64,000 nt of DNA from Deltaproteobacteria bacterium (GTDB lineage: Bacteria; Myxococcota_A; UBA9042; PHBI01; JACKFB01), in contig JACKFB010000020.1 of the NCBI GenBank assembly GCA_020632695.1, forward strand, positions 22,192 to 86,191. The letters run 5' to 3'. The position numbers were made by a program, and so were the translations under genes. Under the pieces are notes generated by a model. That model made no database searches, was not told the DNA's origin, and was given only the letters and a program-made list of their open reading frames with translations. This document shows, one piece after another, positions 43,271-51,560 of the stretch (the first letter of the stretch is position 1; every line of letters starts with the position of its first letter).

Positions 43271-44515
43271 ATGGCCTTCGCCAGCGTCGACGATCAGCTC
43301 GAGCTCCTCCTCCGCGGCGTGGTCGACTTCCACGTGGAGGCCGAGCTGCGCCAGAAGCTCGAGCGCAGCCGCCAGACCGACACCCCGCTGCGCGTCAAGG
43401 CGGGCTTCGACCCGACGGCGCCCGACCTGCACCTGGGCCACACGGTGCTGCTCACCAAGATGCGGCACTTCCAGGACCTGGGACACCAGGTGGTCTTCCT
43501 CATCGGAGACTTCACCGGCCTCATCGGGGACCCCACCGGCCGCAGCGCCACCCGCAAGGCGCTGACGCCTGCGCAGATCGCCGCCAACGCCGAGACCTAC
43601 AAGACGCAGGTCTTCAAGATCCTCGACCCCGAGCGCACCGAGGTGGCCTTCAACAGCACCTGGATGAACACACTCGGCGCCCAGGGCATGATCGAGCTCG
43701 CCGCGCGCTACAACGTCGCGCGCATGCTCGAGCGCGACGACTTCAAGAAGCGCTTCCACTCAGGCCAGTCCATCAGCGTGCACGAGTTCCTCTACCCGCT
43801 GGTGCAGGGCTACGACTCGGTGGCGCTGCGTGCCGACGTGGAGCTGGGCGGCACCGACCAGCTCTTCAACCTCCTGGTCGGCCGCCACATGATGAAGGAG
43901 TACGGGCTCGAGCCGCAGTGCATCCTGACCACGCCGCTGCTCGAGGGCCTGGACGGCCGGCTCGAGGACGGGGTGCTGGTCGGCCAGAAGATGTCGAAGT
44001 CACTGGACAACTACGTGGGCATCGATGAGCCCGCCCTGGAGATCTTCGGCAAGCTGATGTCGGTCTCCGACGACCTGATGTGGCGCTACTACCAGCTCCT
44101 GTCGACCCTGGCGCCGGCCCGGCTGGCGGCGCTGGAGAAGGACGTACGGAGCGGCGACGCGCACCCGCGGGACGCCAAGATCGGCTTCGCCACCGAGATC
44201 GTCGCCCGCTATCACGGGGACTCGGCCGCCGCCGGGGCGTCGGCCGAGTGGCAGCGCATCTACAGCCAGGGCGAGCTGCCGGCCGACATGCCGGAGCTCT
44301 CGATCGCCGCGGACGCCGAAGGTGCGCCGCTGCTGAACGTGCTGCGGGAGGCGGGGCTGGTGGCCTCGGGCGGCGAGGCCCGGCGCATGCTCGCCCAAGG
44401 CGCCGTCTCGGTGGACGGCGAGCGGATCGAGGACCTGGAGCACCGGCTCGCCGCGGGGGGCGACTACGTGGTCAAGGTCGGCAAGCGGCGCTACGCCCGT
44501 ATCCGCGTGGCTTGA
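43271..44515 (+). CDS. tyrS: Tyrosyl-tRNA synthetase
   Basis: A 414-residue class I synthetase: AGFDPTAPDLHLGHTVLL holds the HIGH-like HLGH near residue 54; GDFTGLIGDPTGRSATR; QGYDSVALRADVELGGTDQLFNLLVGR; QKMSKSLDN is the KMSKS loop near residue 240. A C-terminal S4 domain (LVASGGEARRMLAQGAVSVDG) binds the tRNA. The sequence is the TyrS2/TyrZ-like type. ATG 43271 follows a GGAG ribosome site; the longer frame to 43088 is not protein-like. Confidence 0.96.
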   Translation: MAFASVDDQLELLLRGVVDFHVEAELRQKLERSRQTDTPLRVKAGFDPTAPDLHLGHTVLLTKMRHFQDLGHQVVFLIGDFTGLIGDPTGRSATRKALTPAQIAANAETYKTQVFKILDPERTEVAFNSTWMNTLGAQGMIELAARYNVARMLERDDFKKRFHSGQSISVHEFLYPLVQGYDSVALRADVELGGTDQLFNLLVGRHMMKEYGLEPQCILTTPLLEGLDGRLEDGVLVGQKMSKSLDNYVGIDEPALEIFGKLMSVSDDLMWRYYQLLSTLAPARLAALEKDVRSGDAHPRDAKIGFATEIVARYHGDSAAAGASAEWQRIYSQGELPADMPELSIAADAEGAPLLNVLREAGLVASGGEARRMLAQGAVSVDGERIEDLEHRLAAGGDYVVKVGKRRYARIRVA

Positions 44516-44562
44516 ACGCGCGTCGGGCCGGCCTCCGGTTCCCGGCTCCGGGGGCCTCCTCC

Positions 44563-44590
44563 TTGCGAAGCGCCGCGAAATCCATAGGCT
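44563..44590 (+). promoter_or_regulatory. Candidate pcm promoter
   Basis: TTGCGA (44563-44568), 16 bases, TAGGCT (44585-44590), about 55 bases before the pcm GTG. Confidence 0.4.
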
Positions 44591-44645
44591 GTGCAGCGCC
44601 CGGAAGCCCGATCTGCGCGCTCGACCCGGCAAATGAGGTGGCGGC

Positions 44646-45290
44646 GTGTTCGATTTCGACGTCGAGGAGATGATCCAGCAACAGCTCGTGACCCGCGGCA
44701 TCTCCGATCAGCGCGTCATCCAGGCCTTCCGCGCGGTGCCTCGCAAGACCTTCGTGCCGGCCTACCTGCACAACCGCACCTATGGGGACGAGCGCCTGCC
44801 GATCGGGCTGGGGCAGACCATCTCGCCGCCCTACGTGGTGGCGCGGATGCTCGAGGATCTGGCCATCGACGAGGACTCGCGCGTCCTCGAGGTGGGCACC
44901 GGCTCGGGCTACCAGACGGCGCTGCTCGCCAGCCTGGCGCGCTCGGTCTACACGATCGAGCTGCTGCCGGAGCTCTCGGCGCGGGCCCGGCGCGTGCTGC
45001 TGGAGGATCTGGAGATCACCAACGTGGAGTTCCGGGTGGGCGACGGGTTCCAAGGCTGGAGCGACGCCGCGCCCTTCGACGCCATCGTGGTCAACGCCGC
45101 CGCCGACGAGGTCCCTTGGCCCCTGCAGGGGCAGCTGCGGCCGGGCGCGCGGCTGGTGATGCCGCTCGGCGAGCGCGACCACGTGCTCACCGTGATGGTC
45201 CAGCGCGGGAGTGTGGGGGAGCCCGAGGTCCTGCGCACCGAGGAGCTGGCCCTGGGCTTCGGCGAGCTGCAGGGCGAAGCGCGCGACTGA
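44646..45290 (+). CDS. pcm: Protein-L-isoaspartate O-methyltransferase
   Basis: A 214-residue SAM methyltransferase: the N-terminal FVPAYLHNRTYGDERLPIGLGQTISPP is diagnostic, and VLEVGTGSGYQTALLASL is the SAM loop. Pcm methylates isoaspartyl residues in aged proteins to allow their repair. GTG 44646 follows GAGGTGG. Confidence 0.95.
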   Translation: MFDFDVEEMIQQQLVTRGISDQRVIQAFRAVPRKTFVPAYLHNRTYGDERLPIGLGQTISPPYVVARMLEDLAIDEDSRVLEVGTGSGYQTALLASLARSVYTIELLPELSARARRVLLEDLEITNVEFRVGDGFQGWSDAAPFDAIVVNAAADEVPWPLQGQLRPGARLVMPLGERDHVLTVMVQRGSVGEPEVLRTEELALGFGELQGEARD

Positions 45291-45348
45291 CGGACGCAGC
45301 GAGAAGAGCTGCCGGCCCGCCTCGACCGCCGCGGCGGATACTCGGGCG

Positions 45349-45377
45349 TTGACGCTGGCGGGTCTCGCCTCCATTGT
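45349..45377 (+). promoter_or_regulatory. Candidate promoter of the TonB-receptor gene
   Basis: TTGACG (45349-45354), 17 bases, CATTGT (45372-45377). The -10 match is weak. It lies 57 bases before the GTG at 45434. Confidence 0.35.
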
Positions 45378-45433
45378 CGGAGCGGCCAGCGGCGCCGGTG
45401 ATCGCTGGCGCCGGGACCACGAGAGGAGAGCCT

Positions 45434-48109
45434 GTGAGCAGGCGATGCGTCGCCCTGGTGCTAGCGCTGTGGCTGATGCCGGTCGTGGCAGCGCGGGGTG
45501 CCGAGCCACCGACCCAGCCGGCGCCCGCGACGCAGCCCGCCGAGCCCGCGCAGCCCGCCCAGCCCGACCAGGCTCCTGAGCCCGCCGAGCCCTCGCAGCC
45601 CGCCGAGCCCGGCGGCCAGCCGGTCATCGTGCCCCCGCGGGCGCTGGGCGAGGCGCGCGCCGACTATCCGCCGGAGGCGCTGGAGGCGGGCGTCGAGGCC
45701 GACGTGGTGCTTCAGCTCGACGTGCTGGCCGACGGCACGGTCGGCGAGGTCAGCGTCAAGGAGCCGGCGGGCCAGGGCTTCGACGAGGCGGCGGTCGCGG
45801 CGGTGAAGACCCTGCGCTTCGAGCCGGCCACGGTGGACGGCGTCCCGACCCCGGTGCGCATCACCTACACCTACCGGTTCCGCATCGAGCAGCGGGTCAC
45901 GCCGCCCGAACCCGAGCCGGAGCCGGCGCGGGTGCTCATCGCCAGGGGCGACGTCCGCGAGCGCGGCACCCGCAAGCGCCTGGCCGGCGTGGCCGTCGTG
46001 CTCGACGAGACCGGCGAGTCCTTCCTGACCGATGAGCGCGGCCGCTTCGAGATCTACGGGCCGGGCCCCGGGCGCTACACCCTCGAGGTTCCGCTGGACG
46101 CCTACGAGCCCTACCGCGAGACCTTCGAGGTCGCCGAGGGCGGTGTGGCCGACGTGGAGATGCGCCTCACCCGCGACGTCTACTCGGACTTCCGCACCGT
46201 CGTGAAGCGGCCGCGCATCGAGAAGGAGGTCGCCAAGCGCAGCCTCTCGGGCGCCGAGATCCAGAAGATCCCCGGCACCAGCGGGGACTCGGTCAAGGTG
46301 GTCCAGCTCCTGCCCGGCGTGGCGCGCGGCGCCTTCGGGACCGGCGACCCGATCATCCGCGGCAGCTCGCCCGAGGACAGCCTCACCTTCCTGAGCGGCA
46401 TGCGGCTGCCGACGCTCTTCCACTTCGGCGGCGTGTACTCGGTGTTCAACACCGACCTCATCGACACGGTGGACTACTGGCCGGGTGGCTTCTCGGCGCG
46501 CTACGGCCAGGCGACGGGCGGCATCATCAACGTGACGCTGCGCCCGCTGCGCACCGACCGCTGGCACGGCAGCCTGGAGACCAACGTCTTCCACGCGGGG
46601 GTCCTGGTCGAGGGCCCCGTCGGCGACCGCACGGCCGTGGCGCTGGCGGCGCGGCGCTCCTACATCGACGCGCTGCTGCCCGCGGTGCTCTCCAGCGACA
46701 CCCTCGACCTCACGGTGGCGCCTCGCTACTACGACTACCAGGCGCGGGTGACCCACCGCATCTCCGCCAAGAGCGACCTCTGGCTGATGGCCTACGGCTC
46801 CGACGACGAGCTGGTCTTCATCCTCAAGGAGCCGGCGGGACCCAGCGGCATCTTCGGCGGCAAGCTGCGCAGCAAGAGCTTCTTCCACCTGCTCAACGGC
46901 GAGTGGCGCCGCGAGCTGACGCCCAAGAGCGAGCTGCGCCTCTCGTTCAGCGGCGGCTACCAGCGCTTCCTCGTCGACGCGGGCGCCGGCTTCGCGCTGG
47001 ACGTGCGGCTGGTGCCCGTCAACATGCGGCTCGAGACCGAGTGGCAGATCAGCAAGGACTTCATCCTCAACGCGGGCTTCGACGGCACCGTCGCCCCCTA
47101 CGACATCAGCTATCACGGCGACCAGATCCCCAAGGAGGGCGACTCCACGCAGGTCTTCGACCCGTCGGACTTCGTGCGCGTGGACGTCACCGGCACCCTG
47201 CGCAGCATCGGCCCCTACCTGGAGGGGACCCTGCGGCTGGCGGACAAGCTGACGCTGGTGCCCGGCATCCGCCTCGACGCCATCAGCACCGGGAAGTCGA
47301 GCGTCACCACCGTGGACCCGCGCCTGTCGGTCCGCTGGCAGGTAGCGGAGAAGACGGTGCTCAAGGCCTTCGGGGGCCTCTATCACCGGCCCCCGGACTT
47401 CGACGAGTGGGACGCGACGCTGGGCAACTCGAAGCTGGGCGCGGAGCGGGCCACGCAGATCGCGGTGGGCGTCGAGCAGAAGCTCAGCTCGCTCATCACC
47501 GCCGACCTGCAGGTGTTCGCCAAGTTCATGGACAATCTGGTCGTCTCGCGCGACCCGGTGGACGACGGCGTGAACTACAGCAACGAAGGGGTAGGGCGGG
47601 TCTACGGGCTCGAGGTGCTGCTGCGCCACGATCCCGGCCGGCGCTTCTTCGGCTGGGTCAGCTACACCCTGATGCGGGCGCGCCGCAAGGACGGCTCCGG
47701 GCCCGACTACGAGTGGCGCCCCTTCGACTTCGACCAGACCCACATCCTCAACCTGGTCGGCGTGTACCGGCTCGGCCGCGGCTGGGAGGCCGGCGTGCGC
47801 TTCCGCTACACCACCGGGAACCCGCAGACGCCCATCATCGGCTCGGTGTTCGACTCCGACACCGACACCTACTTCCCGATCCCGGGCGTCACCAACAGCG
47901 ACCGGCAGGGGGCCTTCCACCAGCTCGACGTGCGCATCGACAAGAAGTGGGTCTTCGACAGCTGGATGCTGAACCTCTATCTGGAGGTCCAGAACGTCTA
48001 CAACCGCGCCAACCCGGAGGGGCTCAACTACTCCTTCGACTACGCGGAGAAGCAGACCCTCAAGGGCCTGCCGATCATCCCCAACTTCGGCATCAAGGCC
48101 GAGTTCTGA
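45434..48109 (+). CDS. TonB-dependent receptor with an N-terminal TonB C-domain
   Basis: An 891-residue outer-membrane protein with an unusual order. Signal peptide (CVALVLALWLMPVVAARGA), a TonB-like Pro-rich linker (residues ~22-65), then a TonB C-terminal-like domain at ~74-152 (YPPEALEAGVEADVVLQLDVLADGTVGEVSV...AVAAVKTLRFEPA). A carboxypeptidase-regulatory-like beta domain at ~169-246 (RGDVRERGTRKRLAGVAVVLDETGE) precedes the plug (~265-370: IPGTSGDSVKVVQLLPGVARG, DPIIRGSSPEDS) and a 22-strand-type barrel ending GIKAEF. TonB C-domains normally sit in the inner-membrane energiser, not in the receptor. The GTG at 45434 is preceded by AGGAGAG. Substrate unknown. Confidence 0.88.
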   Translation: MSRRCVALVLALWLMPVVAARGAEPPTQPAPATQPAEPAQPAQPDQAPEPAEPSQPAEPGGQPVIVPPRALGEARADYPPEALEAGVEADVVLQLDVLADGTVGEVSVKEPAGQGFDEAAVAAVKTLRFEPATVDGVPTPVRITYTYRFRIEQRVTPPEPEPEPARVLIARGDVRERGTRKRLAGVAVVLDETGESFLTDERGRFEIYGPGPGRYTLEVPLDAYEPYRETFEVAEGGVADVEMRLTRDVYSDFRTVVKRPRIEKEVAKRSLSGAEIQKIPGTSGDSVKVVQLLPGVARGAFGTGDPIIRGSSPEDSLTFLSGMRLPTLFHFGGVYSVFNTDLIDTVDYWPGGFSARYGQATGGIINVTLRPLRTDRWHGSLETNVFHAGVLVEGPVGDRTAVALAARRSYIDALLPAVLSSDTLDLTVAPRYYDYQARVTHRISAKSDLWLMAYGSDDELVFILKEPAGPSGIFGGKLRSKSFFHLLNGEWRRELTPKSELRLSFSGGYQRFLVDAGAGFALDVRLVPVNMRLETEWQISKDFILNAGFDGTVAPYDISYHGDQIPKEGDSTQVFDPSDFVRVDVTGTLRSIGPYLEGTLRLADKLTLVPGIRLDAISTGKSSVTTVDPRLSVRWQVAEKTVLKAFGGLYHRPPDFDEWDATLGNSKLGAERATQIAVGVEQKLSSLITADLQVFAKFMDNLVVSRDPVDDGVNYSNEGVGRVYGLEVLLRHDPGRRFFGWVSYTLMRARRKDGSGPDYEWRPFDFDQTHILNLVGVYRLGRGWEAGVRFRYTTGNPQTPIIGSVFDSDTDTYFPIPGVTNSDRQGAFHQLDVRIDKKWVFDSWMLNLYLEVQNVYNRANPEGLNYSFDYAEKQTLKGLPIIPNFGIKAEF

Positions 48110-48166
48110 GCGGCCGTCTCCTTGCGCCTGGCGGCGCCCGCTGAGCCCCGGCTCGCGCCCGCATCG

Positions 48167-48194
48167 TTGACTCGACGCGCGCCGGACCTATCAT
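48167..48194 (+). promoter_or_regulatory. Promoter of the IscA-type gene
   Basis: TTGACT (48167-48172), 16 bases, TATCAT (48189-48194). Both boxes are close to consensus. The predicted leader is about 50 bases. Confidence 0.6.
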
Positions 48195-48249
48195 CCCTGA
48201 GCTGCGTCGGCCTGCGAGGCCGCCGCCCTACACCGTGGAAGGCATACCG

Positions 48250-48573
48250 ATGATCACGATGAGTCCCGCTGCCGCTGAGAAGATCCGCACCATGGCCGAC
48301 CAGCACGGCGTGTCCGAGCAGGGCGTGCGCGTGATGGTGGTCGGTGGGGGCTGTTCCGGTCTGACCTACGACATGGACTTCGAGTCCGAAGCCAAGGACG
48401 GCGACCAGGTGTTCGAGAGCGACGGGGTGAAGGTCTACATCGACCCGATGAGCTTCGCCTACCTGGCCGGCACCAACATCGACTACGTCGAGACCTTCAG
48501 CTTCTCCGGGTTCCACTTCAACAACCCCAACGCGCAGAAGAGCTGCGGGTGCGGTAGCTCGTTCACCGTCTGA
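48250..48573 (+). CDS. iscA: IscA/ErpA/HesB-family iron-sulfur carrier
   Basis: A 107-residue A-type carrier: ITMSPAAAEKIRTMA at the start, GGGCSGLTYDMDF with the first Cys, and SCGCGSSF at the end with the CxC pair. These three cysteines hold an Fe-S cluster for delivery to target enzymes. ATG 48250 follows GGAAGG by seven bases. IscA, ErpA and SufA cannot be separated from sequence alone. bolA and a CGFS glutaredoxin, partners in Fe-S trafficking, are found 9 kb downstream. Confidence 0.9.
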   Translation: MITMSPAAAEKIRTMADQHGVSEQGVRVMVVGGGCSGLTYDMDFESEAKDGDQVFESDGVKVYIDPMSFAYLAGTNIDYVETFSFSGFHFNNPNAQKSCGCGSSFTV

Positions 48574-48598
48574 GTGAGGGTGTACCGATATGCTCCCG

Positions 48599-48675
48599 GC
48601 GCCTGGCTGGCTCACGCGTCTCCAGGCGCTTCCACGTCTTGGTTCCATGCAGGGAGCATGCGCCCTCGGCGCATG
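48599..48675 (+). repeat. Two inverted repeats downstream of the IscA-type gene
   Basis: GCGCCTGG (48599-48606) pairs with CCAGGCGC (48622-48629) around a 15-base loop. A second, tighter hairpin pairs CATGCGCC (48657-48664) with GGCGCATG (48668-48675) around CTC. Neither has a T tract. They could end the upstream transcript, protect its 3' end, or form part of the leader of the HD-domain gene. Confidence 0.5.
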
Positions 48676-48717
48676 AGCACCTGAAGACACGTCGCTGGCG
48701 CCGGGCTCGGTCCGCAT

Positions 48718-50181
48718 ATGGGAACACCCTCTGACCTGTTGGCCGGCGAATCGTCGGAGCCGGCCTGGCCGGCCGCGCTGGCCGACCTGCCCGAGCTGCG
48801 GGTCTCCGGCGCGGGGCGCAGGGTGCTGCGGCTGCCGGAGCTGGACAACGTCCCGCTGACCCCGGCCGTCGTCGAGCTCATCGACCACCCGCACTTCCAG
48901 CGGCTGCGGCGCGTGCGCCAGCTCGGGCCCACCCTGTTGGTGTATCCGGGGGCCACCCACACGCGCTTCGAGCACAGCGTGGGCGCCTACGGCGTGGCGG
49001 TGCGCTACATGCGCTCGCTGCTCCAGCACGCCCACGTGCGCGCCGCGCTGGACGCGGTCGACGTGCGCACGGTGCTGGCCGCGGCGCTGCTGCACGACGT
49101 GGGGCACTACCCCTTCGCCCACACCCTCGAGGCGCTGCACCATCAGGGGATGGACGCGCCGCGCCACGAGCTGCTGGCCCGCGACATCGTCTTCGGCACG
49201 GCGCCAGGGCTGCCGGCGCTGCGCACCTCGCTGGCACACGTGCTGGAACGCTCGCTGCGGGTGGACCCCGAGCGCGTGCTGGGTCTGATCACCCGGCCTC
49301 GGGACGCCCTGGGCTCGCCGGTGGACCGGCTGCTGCAGTCGGTGATCTCGAGCGCGCTGGACGCCGACAAGATGGACTACCTCTGGCGCGACTCGGTGCA
49401 CCTTGGCGTGCCTTACGGGCGCAACTACGACCGCGAGCGCCTTCTCAACGCCCTGACCACCACGGCCGACGGCGACGCCATCGCCGTGACGGGCAAGGGC
49501 GTCATCTCGGCGGAGATCTTCCTCTTCTGCCGCTACACCATGTACTCGGAGGTCTACTGGCACCACACGGTGCGCAGCCTCTCCGCCATGCTCGAGCGCG
49601 CCTGGGCAGACCTGGCCGCGCGTGAGGCGCTGGACGCCCAGGAGATGACCAGCCGCCTGCTGGGCGTGGGCGACGACGAGTTGCTGCGCACCCTGGCCGC
49701 CGAGGCCCCGCCGCGGAGCGTGGCGGCGCTGGTGCTGGGGGCGATGAGCTTCGACCGGCGCCGGCCCTACAAGCGCGTCGTCACCTGGTCTCGCGCCTAC
49801 AACGAGCCCGACAAGCTCGCCGCCTACGAGCGCCTCTACGCCATGAGCGCCGAGGAGCACGGGCGCCTGGTCGCCCGCCTGCGCAAGCTGCTGGCACGCG
49901 GCAGCCGCGCGCTCCCGGACGGCACCCTCATCCTGGATGTCCCACCCCGCGACAAGGACCGCCAGCCCGACGTCGCCGTCCATCGCGCCCGCGCCCACGG
50001 CGGCGAGGGCGAGTACACCAGCCTCCGGGAGTCCTCGCGCATCGTCCGGGCCATCGGCGACGACTTCCTGGACGTCGTGAAGAAGATCCGCCTCTTCGTG
50101 CACCCCGACCACGCCGCGCCGCTCGCCGCCGACCCGCCCGGCACCGAGCGCATCGTCATGGAGGCCGTGCTCACCGCCTGA
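48718..50181 (+). CDS. HD-domain phosphohydrolase (dNTPase-like)
   Basis: A 487-residue HD-domain protein of the dGTPase/SAMHD1-like kind: HPHFQRLRRVRQLGPTLLVYPGATHTRFEHSVG near residue 60-90, the HD pair in AALLHDVGHYPFAHTLE near residue 125, and SSALDADKMDYLWRDSVHLGVPYG with the last Asp. The order H..HD..D is that of an active metal site. Such enzymes can cut dNTPs or other phosphomonoesters. It is followed three bases on by ORF space of a second HD gene, whose product is a diverged paralogue. Confidence 0.85.
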   Translation: MGTPSDLLAGESSEPAWPAALADLPELRVSGAGRRVLRLPELDNVPLTPAVVELIDHPHFQRLRRVRQLGPTLLVYPGATHTRFEHSVGAYGVAVRYMRSLLQHAHVRAALDAVDVRTVLAAALLHDVGHYPFAHTLEALHHQGMDAPRHELLARDIVFGTAPGLPALRTSLAHVLERSLRVDPERVLGLITRPRDALGSPVDRLLQSVISSALDADKMDYLWRDSVHLGVPYGRNYDRERLLNALTTTADGDAIAVTGKGVISAEIFLFCRYTMYSEVYWHHTVRSLSAMLERAWADLAAREALDAQEMTSRLLGVGDDELLRTLAAEAPPRSVAALVLGAMSFDRRRPYKRVVTWSRAYNEPDKLAAYERLYAMSAEEHGRLVARLRKLLARGSRALPDGTLILDVPPRDKDRQPDVAVHRARAHGGEGEYTSLRESSRIVRAIGDDFLDVVKKIRLFVHPDHAAPLAADPPGTERIVMEAVLTA

Positions 50182-50252
50182 CGGTGCGAGCGCCGCCCCG
50201 CGCCCGACCCGCCTTGCCTGCCGCGGCCGCGTGCGCGACCATCCGGGCACCC

Positions 50253-51560
50253 ATGCCCCACGCCAAGCTCCGCCTCTACCGGGACCCGGTCCACGACACC
50301 ATCGCGTTCGCCCCCGACACCGCGGAGGGGAGCCTGCTGATGGCGTTGCTGGACGCCCGCGAGGTGCAGCGCCTGCGCCGCATCCGCCAGCTCGCGCTCA
50401 GCTCGCTGGTCTATCACGGCGCCGAGCACTCGCGCTTCTCGCACTCCATCGGCGTGGCCTGGCTGGCCCGCCGCATGCTGGACGCCGTGGGGCGGGGCGC
50501 GGCGGTCGACCCCGGCGAGCGGCTGGTCACCCTGGCCGCGGCGCTCCTGCACGACGTCGGCCACGGCCCCTTCTCGCACGCCCTCGAGACCCTGGGCGGC
50601 GGCCACCACGAGGACCGCACCCGGGCGTTGATCCTCGACCCCGCCGCCGAGATCCACGGCGTGCTCCGTGACCTCGATCCCGGCCTGCCCCAGCGCGTGG
50701 CGGGGCGCCTGGGCGGCACCGACTCCGCGGCGCCCTGGCTGCGGGAGATCGTCTCGAGCCAGCTCGACGCCGACCGCCTGGACTACATCCTGCGCGACGG
50801 CCACATGACCGGCGTGCAGATCGGGCGCTACGACCTGGAGCGCATCCTGGCGATGCTCGACGTGGCCGACGACGGCCACCTGGCCTTCCATCGCGGCGGG
50901 CAGGCGGCGGTCGAGGGCTACCTGCTGGCGCGCTTCCACATGTACCAGCAGGTCTACCTGCACAAGACCTCGCGCAGCGCCGAGCGCATGCTGGTGGCCG
51001 CCCTGGCGCGGGCGAGCGCGCTGCACCGGGACGGCGGGCCGCCGCAGCCCTGGCCGGCGGGGCCGCTCGGCGAGCTGCTGGCCGGTGAGGAGATCCCGCC
51101 GACCCGCTTCGCCCAGCTCGACGACGTCGACGTGTGGGCCGCCCTCAAGGGCTTCGCCGACGCCTCGGATCGCGTGCTGTCGCAGCTCTGCACCGGGCTC
51201 CTGCACCGTCGGCTCTGGAAGACGCTGGTGTTGCCCGGGGGCGACGACGGCCGCGCCGACGAGCTGGTCGCGGCGGCGCGCTCCATCGCGCGAGTGAAGG
51301 GCTACGACCCCGACCACCACATCCTGGTGGACGAGTCGCGCGACTCTCCCTACCGGCCCTACACGGGGGTCGAGGGCAGCCGAAAGGCCATCCGCCTCAT
51401 CGATCGCGATGGCCGCCCGAGCTTCCTCGAGGATCGCTCCAGCCTGGTCCAGATGCTGGGCGGCGTGCGCCACCGGCAGCGCCTGCTCTGCTACCACCCC
51501 GACCTGCGCGGCCCCCTCGCGCGCCTGTTCGAGCCCCGCGCCGAAGGGAGAAGCCGTTGA
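50253..51560 (+). CDS. HD-domain phosphohydrolase, paralogue of the preceding gene
   Basis: A 435-residue protein with the same order: LRLYRDPVHDTI, VQRLRRIRQLALSSLVYHGAEHSRFSHSIG, AALLHDVGHGPFSHALE, SSQLDADRLDYILRDGHMTGVQIG. All four metal-ligand motifs of the neighbour are kept, so both should be active. The body and C-terminus have diverged, suggesting different substrates. The ATG at 50253 begins the family's PVHDTI motif; upstream in-frame codons are Arg/Pro/Ala-rich. Its stop overlaps the symporter start (TTGA). Confidence 0.85.
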   Translation: MPHAKLRLYRDPVHDTIAFAPDTAEGSLLMALLDAREVQRLRRIRQLALSSLVYHGAEHSRFSHSIGVAWLARRMLDAVGRGAAVDPGERLVTLAAALLHDVGHGPFSHALETLGGGHHEDRTRALILDPAAEIHGVLRDLDPGLPQRVAGRLGGTDSAAPWLREIVSSQLDADRLDYILRDGHMTGVQIGRYDLERILAMLDVADDGHLAFHRGGQAAVEGYLLARFHMYQQVYLHKTSRSAERMLVAALARASALHRDGGPPQPWPAGPLGELLAGEEIPPTRFAQLDDVDVWAALKGFADASDRVLSQLCTGLLHRRLWKTLVLPGGDDGRADELVAAARSIARVKGYDPDHHILVDESRDSPYRPYTGVEGSRKAIRLIDRDGRPSFLEDRSSLVQMLGGVRHRQRLLCYHPDLRGPLARLFEPRAEGRSR

